From Entrophospora sp. SA101 (taxonomy: Eukaryota; Glomeromycota; Glomeromycetes; Entrophosporales; Entrophosporaceae), in NCBI GenBank assembly GCA_958430865.1, contig CAUDNR010000813.1, positions 15,796 to 60,792 of the forward strand: DNA of 44,997 nt, read 5' to 3'. The notes beneath the pieces are model-generated. The model had not been told where the DNA came from, did not search any database, and saw nothing but the letters and a program-made list of their open reading frames with translations. Shown piece after piece: positions 1 through 8,938 of this stretch; position 1 is the first letter of the stretch; each line of letters opens with the position of its first letter. The position numbers and the translations under genes were made by a program.

Positions 1-383
1 GTATTCAGAAAAATATAATTTATCTTTAGAAGTCACATCAATAAATTCAACATCAACATGTAGTTATTTTAAAAGATAATTTCAAAATCACTATAATCAA
101 TCAACTTCAAACAATGAATTTATCAAAAAATATTTAGAAATGCCAGAAGAAGTAAAATTGCCTGGATTGGTATTCTACAAGATTTAAAGGTCCTAAGTAT
201 ACTGTTTTGTCACATATGGCTCATGATTTTTTCTCAATACAATCAACTAGTGTGTCAAGTGAGTCAGCTTTTAGCATAGCTAAACACATACTAAGTCCAG
301 TTTGTAATAGATTGGATCCTGAAAAGGCACAAGCAAGTTTTTGCCTTAAAAGTTGGATTGAAGCAAAGATTGTTTCAATATAA
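1..383 (+). pseudogene. hAT transposase C-terminal fragment (broken)
   Basis: Remnant of a hAT-family DNA transposase. From 168 to the stop at 381-383 one frame reads through the C-terminal dimerisation region: a Tyr-Thr-Val-Leu-Ser start, then MAHDFFSIQSTSVSSESAF, then SIAKHILSPVCNRLDPEKAQ and a final CLKSWI block. This matches the usual hAT order (AxDFLxIxATSVxSERxFS ... LxPxxxxALxCLKSWL). Upstream (113-167) the preceding part, with YLEMPEEVKLPG, is in another frame, so there is a frameshift near 165 and stops further left. Only the last part of the protein lies in the window; the catalytic core would be off the left edge. It is a dead copy. I am confident of the family, not of the subfamily. 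Confidence 0.85.
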
Positions 384-610
384 AATATGTTAAATATATT
401 TTAAATTTTTTTTAAATTTTTTTTAATATAATTTTTTTAATATAATTTTTTTAATATAATTTTTTTACATTTACAAACATTTATAATAATATATATAAAA
501 CTATATATAAAATATATAAATAAAAATAAAGATATATAATAAAAATATATAATAAATACACTGTTTGAAAAAAGGTTGAGGACTTTTTGGGGCTTTTTCT
601 AGGACTTTAA
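384..610. other. AT-rich hAT 3' region
   Basis: Between the hAT stop and the putative terminal repeat lies AT-rich sequence with several TTTTTTAATATAA repeats and ATATAT runs, then GGACTTTTTGGGGCTTTTTC. No coding potential is visible. It is most likely the 3' subterminal part of the same hAT copy. Confidence 0.4.
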
Positions 611-632
611 GCCCCAGTACCGGACCGGACTG
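611..632. repeat. Candidate hAT right terminal inverted repeat
   Basis: About 230 bp after the hAT stop the sequence ends in a G+C-rich stretch, GCCCCAGTACCGGACCGGAC plus TG. Read inward from 632 it begins CAGTCCGGTCCGGTACTGGG. GC-rich CAG-CCGG-type ends are typical of hAT elements, and the distance behind the transposase stop fits a short 3' UTR. The left end is outside the window, so neither the pair nor the 8-bp target duplication can be tested here. Confidence 0.45.
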
Positions 633-1440
633 ATTAACATCTTATTAATTTAAATTAAAAAATTCTTGTTCAACGGATTTTATATTTAAAATCGCGTTTC
701 AACGGACAAAGGATTTTTTGGTAGGATTTTAGTAATAATAATAAGTACTAATCGGATTCACGTGATATAGATTTTATTAAAAAAAAACATTACTATGTTA
801 AGATTAATTCATTGCTAAATAATAATATAAACAAATTGAATGATTCTCAAAAATATCAATATGATTTTACATGAATGATTCTCACATTACTAAAATAATA
901 ATATTAATCAAAATTTTCCATAATAATTTTACACGAATAATTAAACACACATTATCATTGATCAAAATTTTCCATATTTCCAATAATAATATTAATCAAA
1001 TTTTCCGTATTTCTAAATAATGATTTTACACAAATAATTAAACACATATCACTAAATAAATAATATTAATTAAATTTTCCGTATTTCTAAACTGATAATA
1101 AATAAATATCTTCTAATAATTCTACATAATCAACATTTTCTTTGATTTCTTTAAATTAATAAAATCTCTAAGTTCTATGAAATTAAAATGTCTCGACAGC
1201 TATCTTCTTCCAAAAAAAGTGAAAAGCTTTTGAAACTGCTTTTAATTTCTTGAACAAAATAATATACAAGCAGATTATAATGAATTAAAAGTTTTAAAAT
1301 CATCGAAAAAATGCAGATCTCTCTAAATCTAAATTATAATAAAAAATTACTATTACCTGCCTGTAATCGCAAAATAAAAAAATAAAAACAATTATTTGAA
1401 ATAAATGACATAAGTATGATGTAATGAACTAAAAGTATTG
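633..1440. other. AT-rich region of decayed transposon sequence
   Basis: No open gene. It holds two CAACGGA motifs (near 673 and 703), a degenerate direct repeat (880-1095, listed separately) and short non-conserved open stretches. Because a pogo-like tail and terminal repeat follow, this may be the body of that element after heavy decay. I could not find a convincing left terminal repeat in it. Confidence 0.35.
880..1095. repeat. Degenerate tandem direct repeats, about 60-75 bp unit
   Basis: Three imperfect copies of the same block follow each other. Each contains AATAATATTAATCAAAATTTTCC or a close variant, then TTTTACACGAATAATTAAAC, then an AACACAYATYA segment. The copies start near 893, 978 and 1060 and differ by small indels. 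The repeat is AT-rich and non-coding and lies inside transposon-derived sequence. Confidence 0.6.
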
Positions 1441-1660
1441 ATGAATGAAAAAAATGTTGATGATGATGATTTGCTGAATGAAGAAGAAATAATTTCTATG
1501 TCGAATTTTAATGAAGAAAATCAGGACGAAGAAGACATCGAAGAGACATCTCCTATTTAAGTCAAAATGCTTTATTGGCTATTGAAAAAGTAAACTTGTT
1601 TGTTTGAACGACATTTTAAGGAATTTACAAATGAGGAATTGAAACAGTGAAAAAATGTCA
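1441..1660 (+). pseudogene. pogo/Tigger-like transposase C-terminal tail (decayed)
   Basis: 1441-1560 is open for 39 codons and very acidic (DDDD, NEEE and EDIEE clusters). It runs directly into a frame that reads SQNALLAIEKVNLFV before further stops. In pogo/Tigger transposases of the DDE_1 superfamily the C-terminus typically carries an acidic stretch followed by a helix of the type SQALxALExLxxFLxQ. The piece lies about 200 bp inside a pogo-like terminal repeat in the orientation expected for the 3' end of such an element. The DDE core is not recognisable. Family assignment is inference from this tail plus the terminal repeat. Confidence 0.5.
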
Positions 1661-1769
1661 AAAAGAAAATTAAAAAATAGAATTCAATTCAACAAAACAA
1701 TCTATATTACTGTTTTTTAAATATTAATTAATATTTTTTTTATTCCACATGACTTAATGTAGTATAATT

Positions 1770-1842
1770 TTCTATACTGGATTCTCTCTATAATGGACAA
1801 ATTTCCTGGTCCCAGTGATCCGTTATAGATGGTGTGGACTGT
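1770..1842. repeat. pogo/Tigger-like right terminal inverted repeat
   Basis: Read inward from 1842 the sequence begins CAGTCCACACCATCTATAAC and continues GGATCACTGGGACCAGGAAA, TTTGTCCATTATAGAGAGAA. The CAGTCxACxC start with internal TATAACGGA/ATTATAGAGA motifs is the usual look of Tigger-type ends. The dinucleotide TA follows at 1843-1844, as expected for TA target duplication. The matching left end was not found in the window. Confidence 0.6.
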
Positions 1843-3783
1843 ATGTGGGTCGATCCAAAAATATTCGTGAATTGTTTGCTGAATACAAGGACAAATGCAA
1901 AGATTCCAGATTACATTTTATAATATTTGATGAATTAGATTCTATATGTAAACAATGTGGTAGTGTGGAACTGATGGAACTGGTGTTGGTGATAGTAGTA
2001 TAAATCAATTGCTGGCAAAGGATATTTTTTTTAAATGATAACAGTGATAATAATTGTTATTGATATAAAAGATTAAACTGGGAAATCATATATTCTTTAA
2101 TATAGATTGATGGTGTTGAACAACTGAATAATATGCTAGTCATTTGTATGACTAATCGATTGATGAGGCCTTACTTCACTCTGGTTAGTTTTAATTTATA
2201 TAAAAAGAAAAGTAATAATAACAATAATAATAACAACAGTAATAAAGGCTTTTTTATAATGATGATTCCTAAAAGGTTGTTTGGAAGTTCATATGGAAAT
2301 TGGTTTACCAGATGAACAAGGAAGATCACTAATATTAAAAATTAATACTTCAAACAAATTGTTTGGTAAATAATAATTTATTTACATTTTAAATTTTAAA
2401 CTATAGATGAAAATAAATGATATTTTAGATAAAGATGTTAATCTTGAGGAATTAACTAGTTTGACTAAAATTTTAGTGGAGCAGAAATCAACGGACTTGT
2501 TAAGAGTGCTAGTTCATTTGCATTTAGTAGACATGTTAACGTAGGAGTAATGCAAGATGTTGAAGATATGAAAATAAATAAAAATAGTTTTCTAGCAACA
2601 TTGAACGAAGTACATTCAGCTTTTGGTGTCAGTGATGAAGAATTGCAACAGTGCATCCAAAATAAAATTATTCAATTTGCATCACATATTGAGGTAAAGA
2701 ATTAATATAATCAAATTTTTAATATATATATATATGTATATTTCTTAATAGTGTTATTATATAATTTTTTATTTGTTTAGGGGATATTGTCATGTGAACA
2801 GCTTTTATTGAACAAGTTAAAAAAGTTCCAAAACTCCGCTTGTTAGTGTTTTTCTATATAATATAGGTAGTATTTTTAAAGTTTAACAGTAATATTATGT
2901 GTGATAATATATTTAAATGTATTTATTTTATTTAATATATTATTAGGACCCTCTAGCAGTTGTAAAACAGCATTGGCAGTTACAATGGCAATGGCATCAG
3001 AATTTCCTTTTATCAAATTAATTTCACCAGAAAGCATGGTTGGATATCCAGAATCAGCTAAAATGATTGCAATAAATAAAGTATTGGTTGATTTTTTTAT
3101 TTATTTTGCTGATTAGAGTTTTTATGATATGGATAAAATAAATTTTATGATTTATGTGGGCATTTAACGATTCTTATAATCACCTTTAAGTGTCATAGTT
3201 GTGGACAGCATTGAGAGATTATTAGTATATTGACTGACTAATTATAAAATTTTAATATAAGTATCCTTTATTAATCCATTATTTTAAAATAAAAAATTTG
3301 TGTATAGGTTGGGTGCCTATTGGTCCAAGATTTTCTAATTCTGTCCTACAAACACTATTAGCTTTATTCAAAAAAAGACCACATAAAATAAGTAGTCATT
3401 AATAAATAGATCAATACATACGTGCTTATGTTAATACATATGTATGTATATATAATATTTTCAATAAAACATCTCTTCAATCAATCAATCAATCAATCAT
3501 TTTAGGGTCATTCTTTTTAAATTTTAGCCACTACCAATGAAAAGTCAGTTGTTCAACAAATGGATATGTCAGATTCTTTCAATTCTGAAATTGAAGTACC
3601 AAATATTGCTGATTTGAGTTCAATTGAAATTGTAATAATGATGAAAGAGAGCAAACACTCAAAACTCTTAAACAAAATCATCTTATTCAAATAAATGTTG
3701 GTATTAGAAAACTATTGATGATGATAATTGAAATGAGTAAAGATGTTGACAAAGTGGATAAATTTGTTAGTACTATTATGGGT
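1843..3783 (+). pseudogene. SEC18: SEC18/NSF AAA ATPase, 5'-truncated decayed copy
   Basis: NSF/Sec18 is the hexameric AAA ATPase that disassembles SNARE complexes. Homology starts abruptly at 1843 with [15 protein letters not shown], then the D1 Walker [49 protein letters not shown], a frame-shifted IDEALLHSG, LEVHMEIGLPDEQGR (2280-2330), KNFSGAEINGLVKSASSFAF (about 2470-2530), a D2 P-loop GPSSSCKTALA (about 2946), PFIKLISPESMVGYPESAK, VIVVDSIERLL (about 3190) and VPIGPRFSNSVLQTLL (about 3312). It ends near EMSKDVDKVDKFVSTIMGF. Several intron-like gaps keep recognisable borders. Frameshifts (e.g. near 1950 and 2155), stops, Gly to Cys in the D2 P-loop (SCKT) and Asp to Ser in Walker B mark it as dead. 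Everything upstream of the D1 KYVG site is missing and replaced by transposon sequence. Confidence 0.88.
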
Positions 3784-3810
3784 TTTAATTTTATTAAATT
3801 AATTTATTTT

Positions 3811-4037
3811 TTAATCGGTATTTTTATCATCATTATGTTTAGTTATGTTGTATAAATCACTTGCAGTGATTCCTTTTAGATCGAACCCTTTCATTTTTTG
3901 TATTTCACCTTTTTCCAAATTTTCCAATTCTGCTGCCTTTTCTTTAATGGTTTCTCTTAATGATAAAATCTCTTTTTCAAGATTTTGTTGTTCTAAAATG
4001 AATAAATTCAAAAAGAAATTAGTTTATAATACAAATA

Positions 4038-4077
<40 letters not shown>

Positions 4078-4472
4078 AATATATGCACACAAACCTTCCT
4101 GGATGTAAGTTTTTACATTTTCGTTTTCAAGTTTTAAGAAAAAATTTCCAAAATTAGCCCAAACTTTATCTTCATTTTTAAGTTCTTTTTTTAGTTTATT
4201 TAAAGCTTCTCTGTTGGTATTTCTTGTTCGATCATAATCGATAATCTGTTATATATACACATAAATAAACATTAAATTATTAAAACGTTGAATAATGATC
4301 TATTTTTTTTCTTTGGTGGATTAATAATAATACCAATTGCTCATTTGTTAGAATAACTTCAGCTATTTTTTCTCGCTTTTCTAAAACTATTTTTTTTTAA
4401 CTTGTTAATACAATGAAGAGAACTTTAAAACCTCAAATCAACATTATTCTTATTACTTGGAAGCAAATCCAT
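3811..4472 (-). CDS. PDRG1: PDRG1-like prefoldin-family protein (4 exons, 133 aa)
   Basis: Homologue of p53 and DNA damage-regulated protein 1, a small beta-type prefoldin-like subunit found with the R2TP/URI prefoldin-like chaperone complex. Proposed exons on the minus strand are 4472-4457, 4386-4334, 4245-4095 and 3992-3811, all with GT-AG borders; they sum to 402 nt (133 aa), the length of the human protein as I know it. Visible blocks: N-terminal helix ILEKREKIAEVILTNEQL, the family signature IIDYDRTRNTNREALNKL, FGNFFLKLENENVKTYIQ, a second helix EKEILSLRETIKEKAAELE, and the C-terminal KGFDLKGITASDL, which parallels the family's KGFNL motif. Two helices around a small beta hairpin give the prefoldin fold. 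Exon 1 is only 16 nt (MDLLP plus one base) and is the least certain part. The gene is convergent with the SEC18 remnant, stops 28 bp apart. Confidence 0.88.
4041..4072. repeat. (TA)n microsatellite in PDRG1 intron 3
   Basis: Sixteen consecutive TA units inside the last intron of the PDRG1-like gene. Its length sits between exon 3 and exon 4 and does not disturb the splice borders. Confidence 0.9.
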
Positions 4473-4587
4473 CAATCTTAAATTTGTAAAAAGAATTTGC
4501 CAGTAAAATCATTGATATTTGTGTAGATCGAAAAAGTCGGAATTTTTATTAACGCTAATACTAAATAAAATTAGTATTAACCAAGTA
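4473..4587. promoter_or_regulatory. PDRG1 upstream region
   Basis: Only about 115 bp separate the proposed PDRG1 start from the candidate transposon end at 4588, so the promoter must be short or overlap transposon sequence. No TATA or CCAAT-type box stands out. Confidence 0.3.
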
Positions 4588-4740
4588 CAATCAACCCTTC
4601 TCCACAAGCACACCCTCTATAAATGCGCACCCTCTATAAATGCATCCTATGTCTCACTCATTCCCAAGATTGGGACTTGAGATATTCCCGTGAATTTTAG
4701 GTGACTAATATGCAAAAAAATTTTTGACGAATAAATTTAT

Positions 4741-5094
4741 TGGGACAACTGTACCAACATAATAATTGGATATTTTATAATAACAATCAATACATATTGT
4801 TGATTATAAAGAATCAAATCAAATATTAGGATTCAAAAAAGTTCTATACATCAAAGCCTGTTAAGTTCATAGGTTTGGCATGATGAATTTATGAATTTAT
4901 TGAATTATGTCAGTATCTAGGGTTGCTCTTTAATCTCATAATATTAATATATACTGTATATATATGACATTGGTCAAACTAGTATTAATAGTATTATTTA
5001 AAAAAAATTTATTTATAGATTTAAATGGTCTTTATATATAAATGATAAAAATTTTTTGATTCTAATAATCTCCTATTTTATTAATAATCATGCA
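4741..5094. other. AT-rich stretch without recognisable genes
   Basis: AT-rich sequence with TATA runs and no conserved open frame. It would correspond to the 3' flank of the minus-strand hAT remnant at 5095-5400. Confidence 0.4.
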
Positions 5095-5400
5095 CAAACG
5101 ATCTTTGAGCTTCCAGTAATCAAGAACACGTCACTTGGGTGGTAAGATAATCTTGTGCAATATTACAATTGGGTATCCTTTGGTGTGTGTCTGCCATCAT
5201 AATAAAGGTTCTGTTTCTTCATCTATCTGTAATGCAAAATAATGATCTAAATGTGTTGAAGAAATTTGATATGACAAAGTTGTATGGAAATCAACAAGTT
5301 GCACTTGTGTGGTAGATGATAATAATCTTCTTAGATGAGATTGTGTATTGGAAAGGTGCTCCTGGTAAGTTTAGAGATTGGGACTGTTAACCGTTTAAAT
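5095..5400 (-). pseudogene. hAT transposase C-terminal fragment (broken)
   Basis: The minus strand reads LRRLLSSTTQVQLVDFHTTL, then SSTHLDHYFALQIDEETEPL, an in-frame stop where a Trp is expected, WQTHTKGYPI, and in a shifted frame IAQDYLTTQVTCS. In hAT transposases the order is ...DPLxWWKxHxxxYPxLxxLAxDYLxIxATSVxSE, so this is the start of the dimerisation domain. At least one stop and one frameshift break it. It is the opposite strand to the hAT piece at the left edge. Confidence 0.6.
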
Positions 5401-6356
5401 AGTTTTTTTAACAGCTGGTCAATCGTCAACCTTGATGTCGCAAATTTTTATTCTAACTAGAATACATATCAGTTATAGAAGCAAATACAAATACCAAAAC
5501 ATAATCTATATATTAACATGTTCAAAATGATGGAATTGATATGGTAATACGAATTCTTATAATTATTCATTATACTAATACAACTCAATCACTCAATCTT
5601 AATTCGTTTTATTTGTAAGATCTAAATTTAAAATTAACTGATGAATATTATTATTCATTTATTCGTTTTATTCTAATTGTTCAGTTTATATTTATTTGGA
5701 TTATTCGAATTATTTGTTTTATTTAAATAAATTCATCATAATTCAAATATTCAAATTCATAACAAATAAATCAAACGAATTCTTATTCAAATAGAAACCA
5801 TGCTATGACTATAATTTTTTTAATTGGCATGACTATTACTATTACCATCAGTTATATTATTCGAATGATTTGTTTGCCAGTTAAAAATTTTCACGTGGTT
5901 AAATTAACTGGTTAGCCGATTAATGATATTCATGTGTATGTAGATCAAAATTAACTAATATCATATATATATAAAATTTACTATATACTAAACTTTTTCA
6001 ATAAATAAAAAAAAATTGTATCTCCATTTTATTATATAGTAAAATCATCTAAAAATGTTGAAATCACAGTTGAACTTTGAAGCATATAGACTTGATAACT
6101 AAACAAAATAGAGCAATAATCTTTCCATGATTTTATTCTTGTGGCTTAAGGAATAAGCTGACAGAGAGTTTTCTTTAATTTTATTAGTAAAAAAAAGGAT
6201 TTATAAGGGTTTAAAAGTTGTGCAATTTTTATCATTAAAAATTTTTCTTTTTAAAGAAACTGTTATTAAAAAAGAATTGTAAATCTCCAAATTTAATATT
6301 AAATAAAAAAAAATTTTAGAATTAACAAATTTTATTTATATAATTATTTATTTTTC
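5401..6356. other. AT-rich repeats resembling hAT subterminal DNA
   Basis: Between 5560 and 5800 the sequence repeats ATTCGTTTTATT-type motifs several times (ATTCGTTTTATTTG, ATTCGTTTTATTCT, ATTCGAATTATTTG) and ends GAATTCTTATTCAAATAGAA then ACCATG. A reverse-complement relative of this tail occurs near 41,790-41,960 (GAATAAGG ... CATGGTTTCCATT). Such AT-rich subterminal DNA follows hAT scraps in this window. Beyond 5800 nothing is recognisable. Confidence 0.35.
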
Positions 6357-6543
6357 ATTGAAAAAAATTTTTTTTATTTTTTATATGAAGAAAAACTTGG
6401 CAAGAGCTTTTATTAAATGGTCATATGACTTCCAAAACTATGTATTATATGTATTTTTAACTACTTTACAAGCCTATCAAAAAATAGTTAATAGTTCAAA
6501 TTATAATCATAAAGTTATCAGAAAAATGGACACCCAGATTTAA
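6357..6543 (+). repeat. Dispersed repeat copy A with short ORF
   Basis: A 61-codon open frame containing KNLARAFIKWSYDFQNYVLY. The same block recurs, diverged, at 15,815-15,960 (MKKILARALFNDHTTSKLC...). At DNA level AAACTTGGCAAGAGC and AAATCTTGGCAAGAGC, GGTCATATGACTTC and GATCATACAACTTC line up in order. I do not recognise the protein. It is probably part of a dispersed transposon family rather than a gene. Confidence 0.45.
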
Positions 6544-6556
6544 CATTCAAAATCTA

Positions 6557-6671
6557 CCATGTCTCTAAAGTTGGTATCTGCAATTGATTTGAAATTCTGT
6601 AACCAGTTGCAACCTAGGTTGAAACATCCCAAATTGTAATTTCTTAGTTGCAGACACCAACTTTACATGCC
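6557..6671. repeat. Short inverted repeat (hairpin / MITE-like)
   Basis: The left arm CATGTCTCTAAAGTTGGTAT plus CTGCAATT (about 6557-6584) pairs with a right arm around 6643-6671 whose reverse complement reads GGCATGTAAAGTTGGTGTCT then GCAA. The loop is about 60 bp. The small size and near-perfect arms suggest a miniature inverted-repeat element or foldback unit. Confidence 0.65.
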
Positions 6672-7295
6672 TCAATAATTCTTGGTTAATATAGCTGTTT
6701 TGCTACCTTTTGACCCATGATAGTTTAATATCATAAATTTCCCTCTATATTATATGTAACAATTACAGTTAGTTTTTTTTGGATATAAATAAACACAATA
6801 AAAGTCAATAAAGTCAATAGCTACCATTGTCATTATTAATTAAAGAAATAAATTTACATTCAATAATATTCTTCTGGGACATATTCTAATTGTTTTATAT
6901 ATTTAAATGTATAAATTTCATACCCACAATCCAGGACCACTCATTAAATAACAGAAAACTGATAAAATTAACAGCTCATATTTTTGTAAGTAAATATAGT
7001 TTTTTACCCTTGATTTAGGTAGTTTTATATAACATAATAAATGCATGACTTTCTATGGGGACGAAAAATTGTTTGCTATTATTATTACTATCATTATGGT
7101 TCAAATCATCTATAAATGTCACGTCCAAATTTTAGAAGATCTTTCTAATTTAAGTAATCAAATTTCTTTTATTGGAACGATTTTCTGTATCACGAAAAAA
7201 TTTAAGTCGATAATCGGCCTTTTAGGAAATCACAAGGGAAGATCATCCGAAATTTTACAATTTACATATAGACATATATAAAATGGCCTAACTTT
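6672..7295. other. Intergenic / repeat-derived sequence with short ORF
   Basis: A 78-codon open frame at 7045-7281 (start MTFYGDEKLFAIIITIIM) matches nothing I recognise and has a hydrophobic Ile-rich N-terminus typical of AT-rich random frames. It immediately precedes an inverted repeat. I do not call it a gene. Confidence 0.3.
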
Positions 7296-7420
7296 GAAGC
7301 CTTATAACTCAAAACTTTTCTAATAAGGTAAACCGATGGAATGAAGCTTAGGTCTTTAGCTTTAATTCTATCAGTTTACTTTTTTCTTTTCTTTTTTAAT
7401 AAGGAGTTATAAGCTTTTAA
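7296..7420. repeat. Imperfect inverted repeat
   Basis: The left arm GAAGCCTTATAACTCAAAAC, TTTTCTAATAAGGTAAACCG, ATGGAATGAAGC pairs imperfectly with the right arm, whose reverse complement reads AAAAGCTTATAACTCCTTAT, TAAAAAAGAAAAGAAAAAAG, TAAACTGATAGAATTAAAGC. The arms are about 55 bp and the centre is only about 12 bp, so a single-stranded copy would fold into a long hairpin. Confidence 0.6.
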
Positions 7421-8281
7421 AAGTCATTTGATAACCATTGACTGTTATAGATGCCTTCACTATATGAATTTAAAAATTTGCCCAGATCAGCATTAATTAA
7501 ATCCTTTCCTTAACTCGTGGATCACAAATTAATTATCTTGAAAAATATATTAGCTTAAAAAAATAAATACAATGGAACAAAGTACAATAGATAGATTCAT
7601 ATCTTGAATTTTTTGTAATTTAAAAATTTTAATTAGTGTTACATGAATCACCAATATGTGCAGCCAATAAAATGCTTTAATTCCCTAATTGCACACCATT
7701 CCCAAGGGGGTGTGCACTTAGGGGGTTGACTGTAGCTGACTAACCAGTGTTGCACAGAGCTTTTCCATTGATGTGAATGAAATCACACAAGTCTAATAGA
7801 AATAGTTCACCATACAGATCTTGTATAATCACAGATTTAATATTTAAAAGTAGAGTATTTTTCAAATATTTGATTGTATAACTACTAGTGAATAAACTTT
7901 CCAGATTTTCAAGTAGTGGTATATAATAATTTATTGTCTACACCAGGACCCCAGAAACTACATAGATAGGTTACATTATTTTTGGGTAAATCAATATGTA
8001 AAAAAACCGAAAGGTCAGAGAAAATTCTGGGTAAATTAATATATATGGTTTAAAAGGTCATGACTTTTGTAGGGTAAAGAAAAAAAATAGTTATGCTAGA
8101 AAATGGGTAAAATTAAATATAAATATTTTGAATATTTTTATGTCAGTTCCATTTTGGATAAATTATTTAGGGGATAAATTTTAAAATTACATAAATTTTT
8201 AAAAAAAAAAAAATTGATATTAATATATGTGTATATTAAACTTAAATAATTTTTTTGTAAATCAAGATCCTAAAAATATTT

Positions 8282-8443
8282 CAAAATGTTAGTGAATTAA
8301 TTGAATTTCCTGAGAATGAAAACTGTACTATATTATTGTTTGAAGATAAAAGCAAAGATGAAAGTGAGAATGAAGATGAGGACAAGGATGAAAATGAGAA
8401 TGAGAATGAAAATGAGAATGAATGTAGAGACAGTAATAAATAA
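8282..8443 (+). CDS. Acidic Glu/Asn-repeat segment of the TIR element
   Basis: Open frame reading FPENENCTILLFEDKSKDES followed by a run of Asp/Glu-Asn dipeptides and a stop at 8441-8443. No good ATG opens it in this frame; a different frame (8301-8504) opens with ATG but gives a Met/Arg/Lys repeat, an artefact of the GAATGA repeats. It may be the first exon of the gene that continues as the Cys-rich frame from 8519, or a decayed remnant. Confidence 0.35.
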   Translation, partial: QNVSELIEFPENENCTILLFEDKSKDESENEDEDKDENENENENENECRDSNK

Positions 8444-8518
8444 GGTTAATGTTAATTCCCAAATAAATATTGTAGCTGAAACAAATGATGAAACAAATAA
8501 TTAAAAAAGTTAAGAAAA

Positions 8519-8938
8519 TTGTATAGAAATAAATATTTCCTTGAGGAAATTAATTCTAAATTAGTTCAATGTATTTGTGGCAAATCAGTTAAATTGGATA
8601 GAGAATATAGAGAAAGTAATTTAATAAGTCATAATCAATATGGTAAATGTGGCATCGTTTCTGACAAACAATTAAGTACAAAATCTTTTTTTAATCAAAG
8701 CACTATTTTTGATGATGTTGATTCCACTAGAGTTGCTTGTTGTGGTTTATGTGATGAAAAAAAGAAATTATTTAATGAAAAATTTAAAGAAAATTTCTCT
8801 TGGAAAAGATTATCTAAAGAACATGATGAATTGATTGATAATTTGAGATGTCATGCTAAATGGATATTGGATAAAATTTCTTTATGTGTTAGGAGTTTGA
8901 ATTGTCAAAACTTTACAATGAATAAATCAAACTTGTAA
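8519..8938 (+). CDS. BED-like zinc-finger ORF inside the TIR element (possibly frameshifted)
   Basis: Open frame of about 139 codons. Near the start it has CICGKSVKLDREYRESNLIS, H, then GKC, giving C-x-C ... N-L-x2-H ... C, the layout of BED-like fingers in transposase N-termini. CCGLCDEKKKLF follows about 45 residues later, with further Cys/His in LRCHAKWILDKI. After the stop a shifted frame continues the Cys-rich theme with NQTCNNCEVLCRCNTLNKAI (about 8925-8985), so a frameshift or short intron near 8920 is likely. No catalytic domain follows before the element ends. It could be the DNA-binding half of a transposase or a captured zinc-binding domain. The start at 8519 is uncertain; an intron acceptor (TATAG) lies just upstream. 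Confidence 0.5.
   Translation: MYRNKYFLEEINSKLVQCICGKSVKLDREYRESNLISHNQYGKCGIVSDKQLSTKSFFNQSTIFDDVDSTRVACCGLCDEKKKLFNEKFKENFSWKRLSKEHDELIDNLRCHAKWILDKISLCVRSLNCQNFTMNKSNL

Larger units (their letters stand above)
4588..7732. mobile_element. Candidate pogo/Tigger-like element, TA-flanked ends
   Basis: The left end after TA (4586-4587) reads CAATCAACCCTTCTCCACAA, then two copies of GC(A/G)CACCCTCTATAAATGC. The right end, read inward from 7732 and flanked by TA at 7733-7734, reads CAGTCAACCCCCTAAGTGCA followed by CACCCCCTTGGGAATGGTGT. The first ten bases agree except one, and both sides carry GCACACCC motifs. A short open segment ending MEQSTIDRFIS just inside the right end (about 7572-7607) resembles the C-terminal tail of pogo-type transposases. 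The interior is filled with hAT debris and inverted repeats, so this may be two ends of one element with nested insertions, or ends of two related elements. Confidence 0.45.

Noticed and set aside
650..720. Left terminal repeat of the pogo-like element (CAACGGA motifs)
   Set aside because: Only a few bases resemble the right end; no CAGT start next to TA was found.
8301..8504. 67-codon ORF rich in Met, Arg and Lys
   Set aside because: Shifted frame of GAATGA repeats; the acidic frame is the more likely coding one, and neither is certain.
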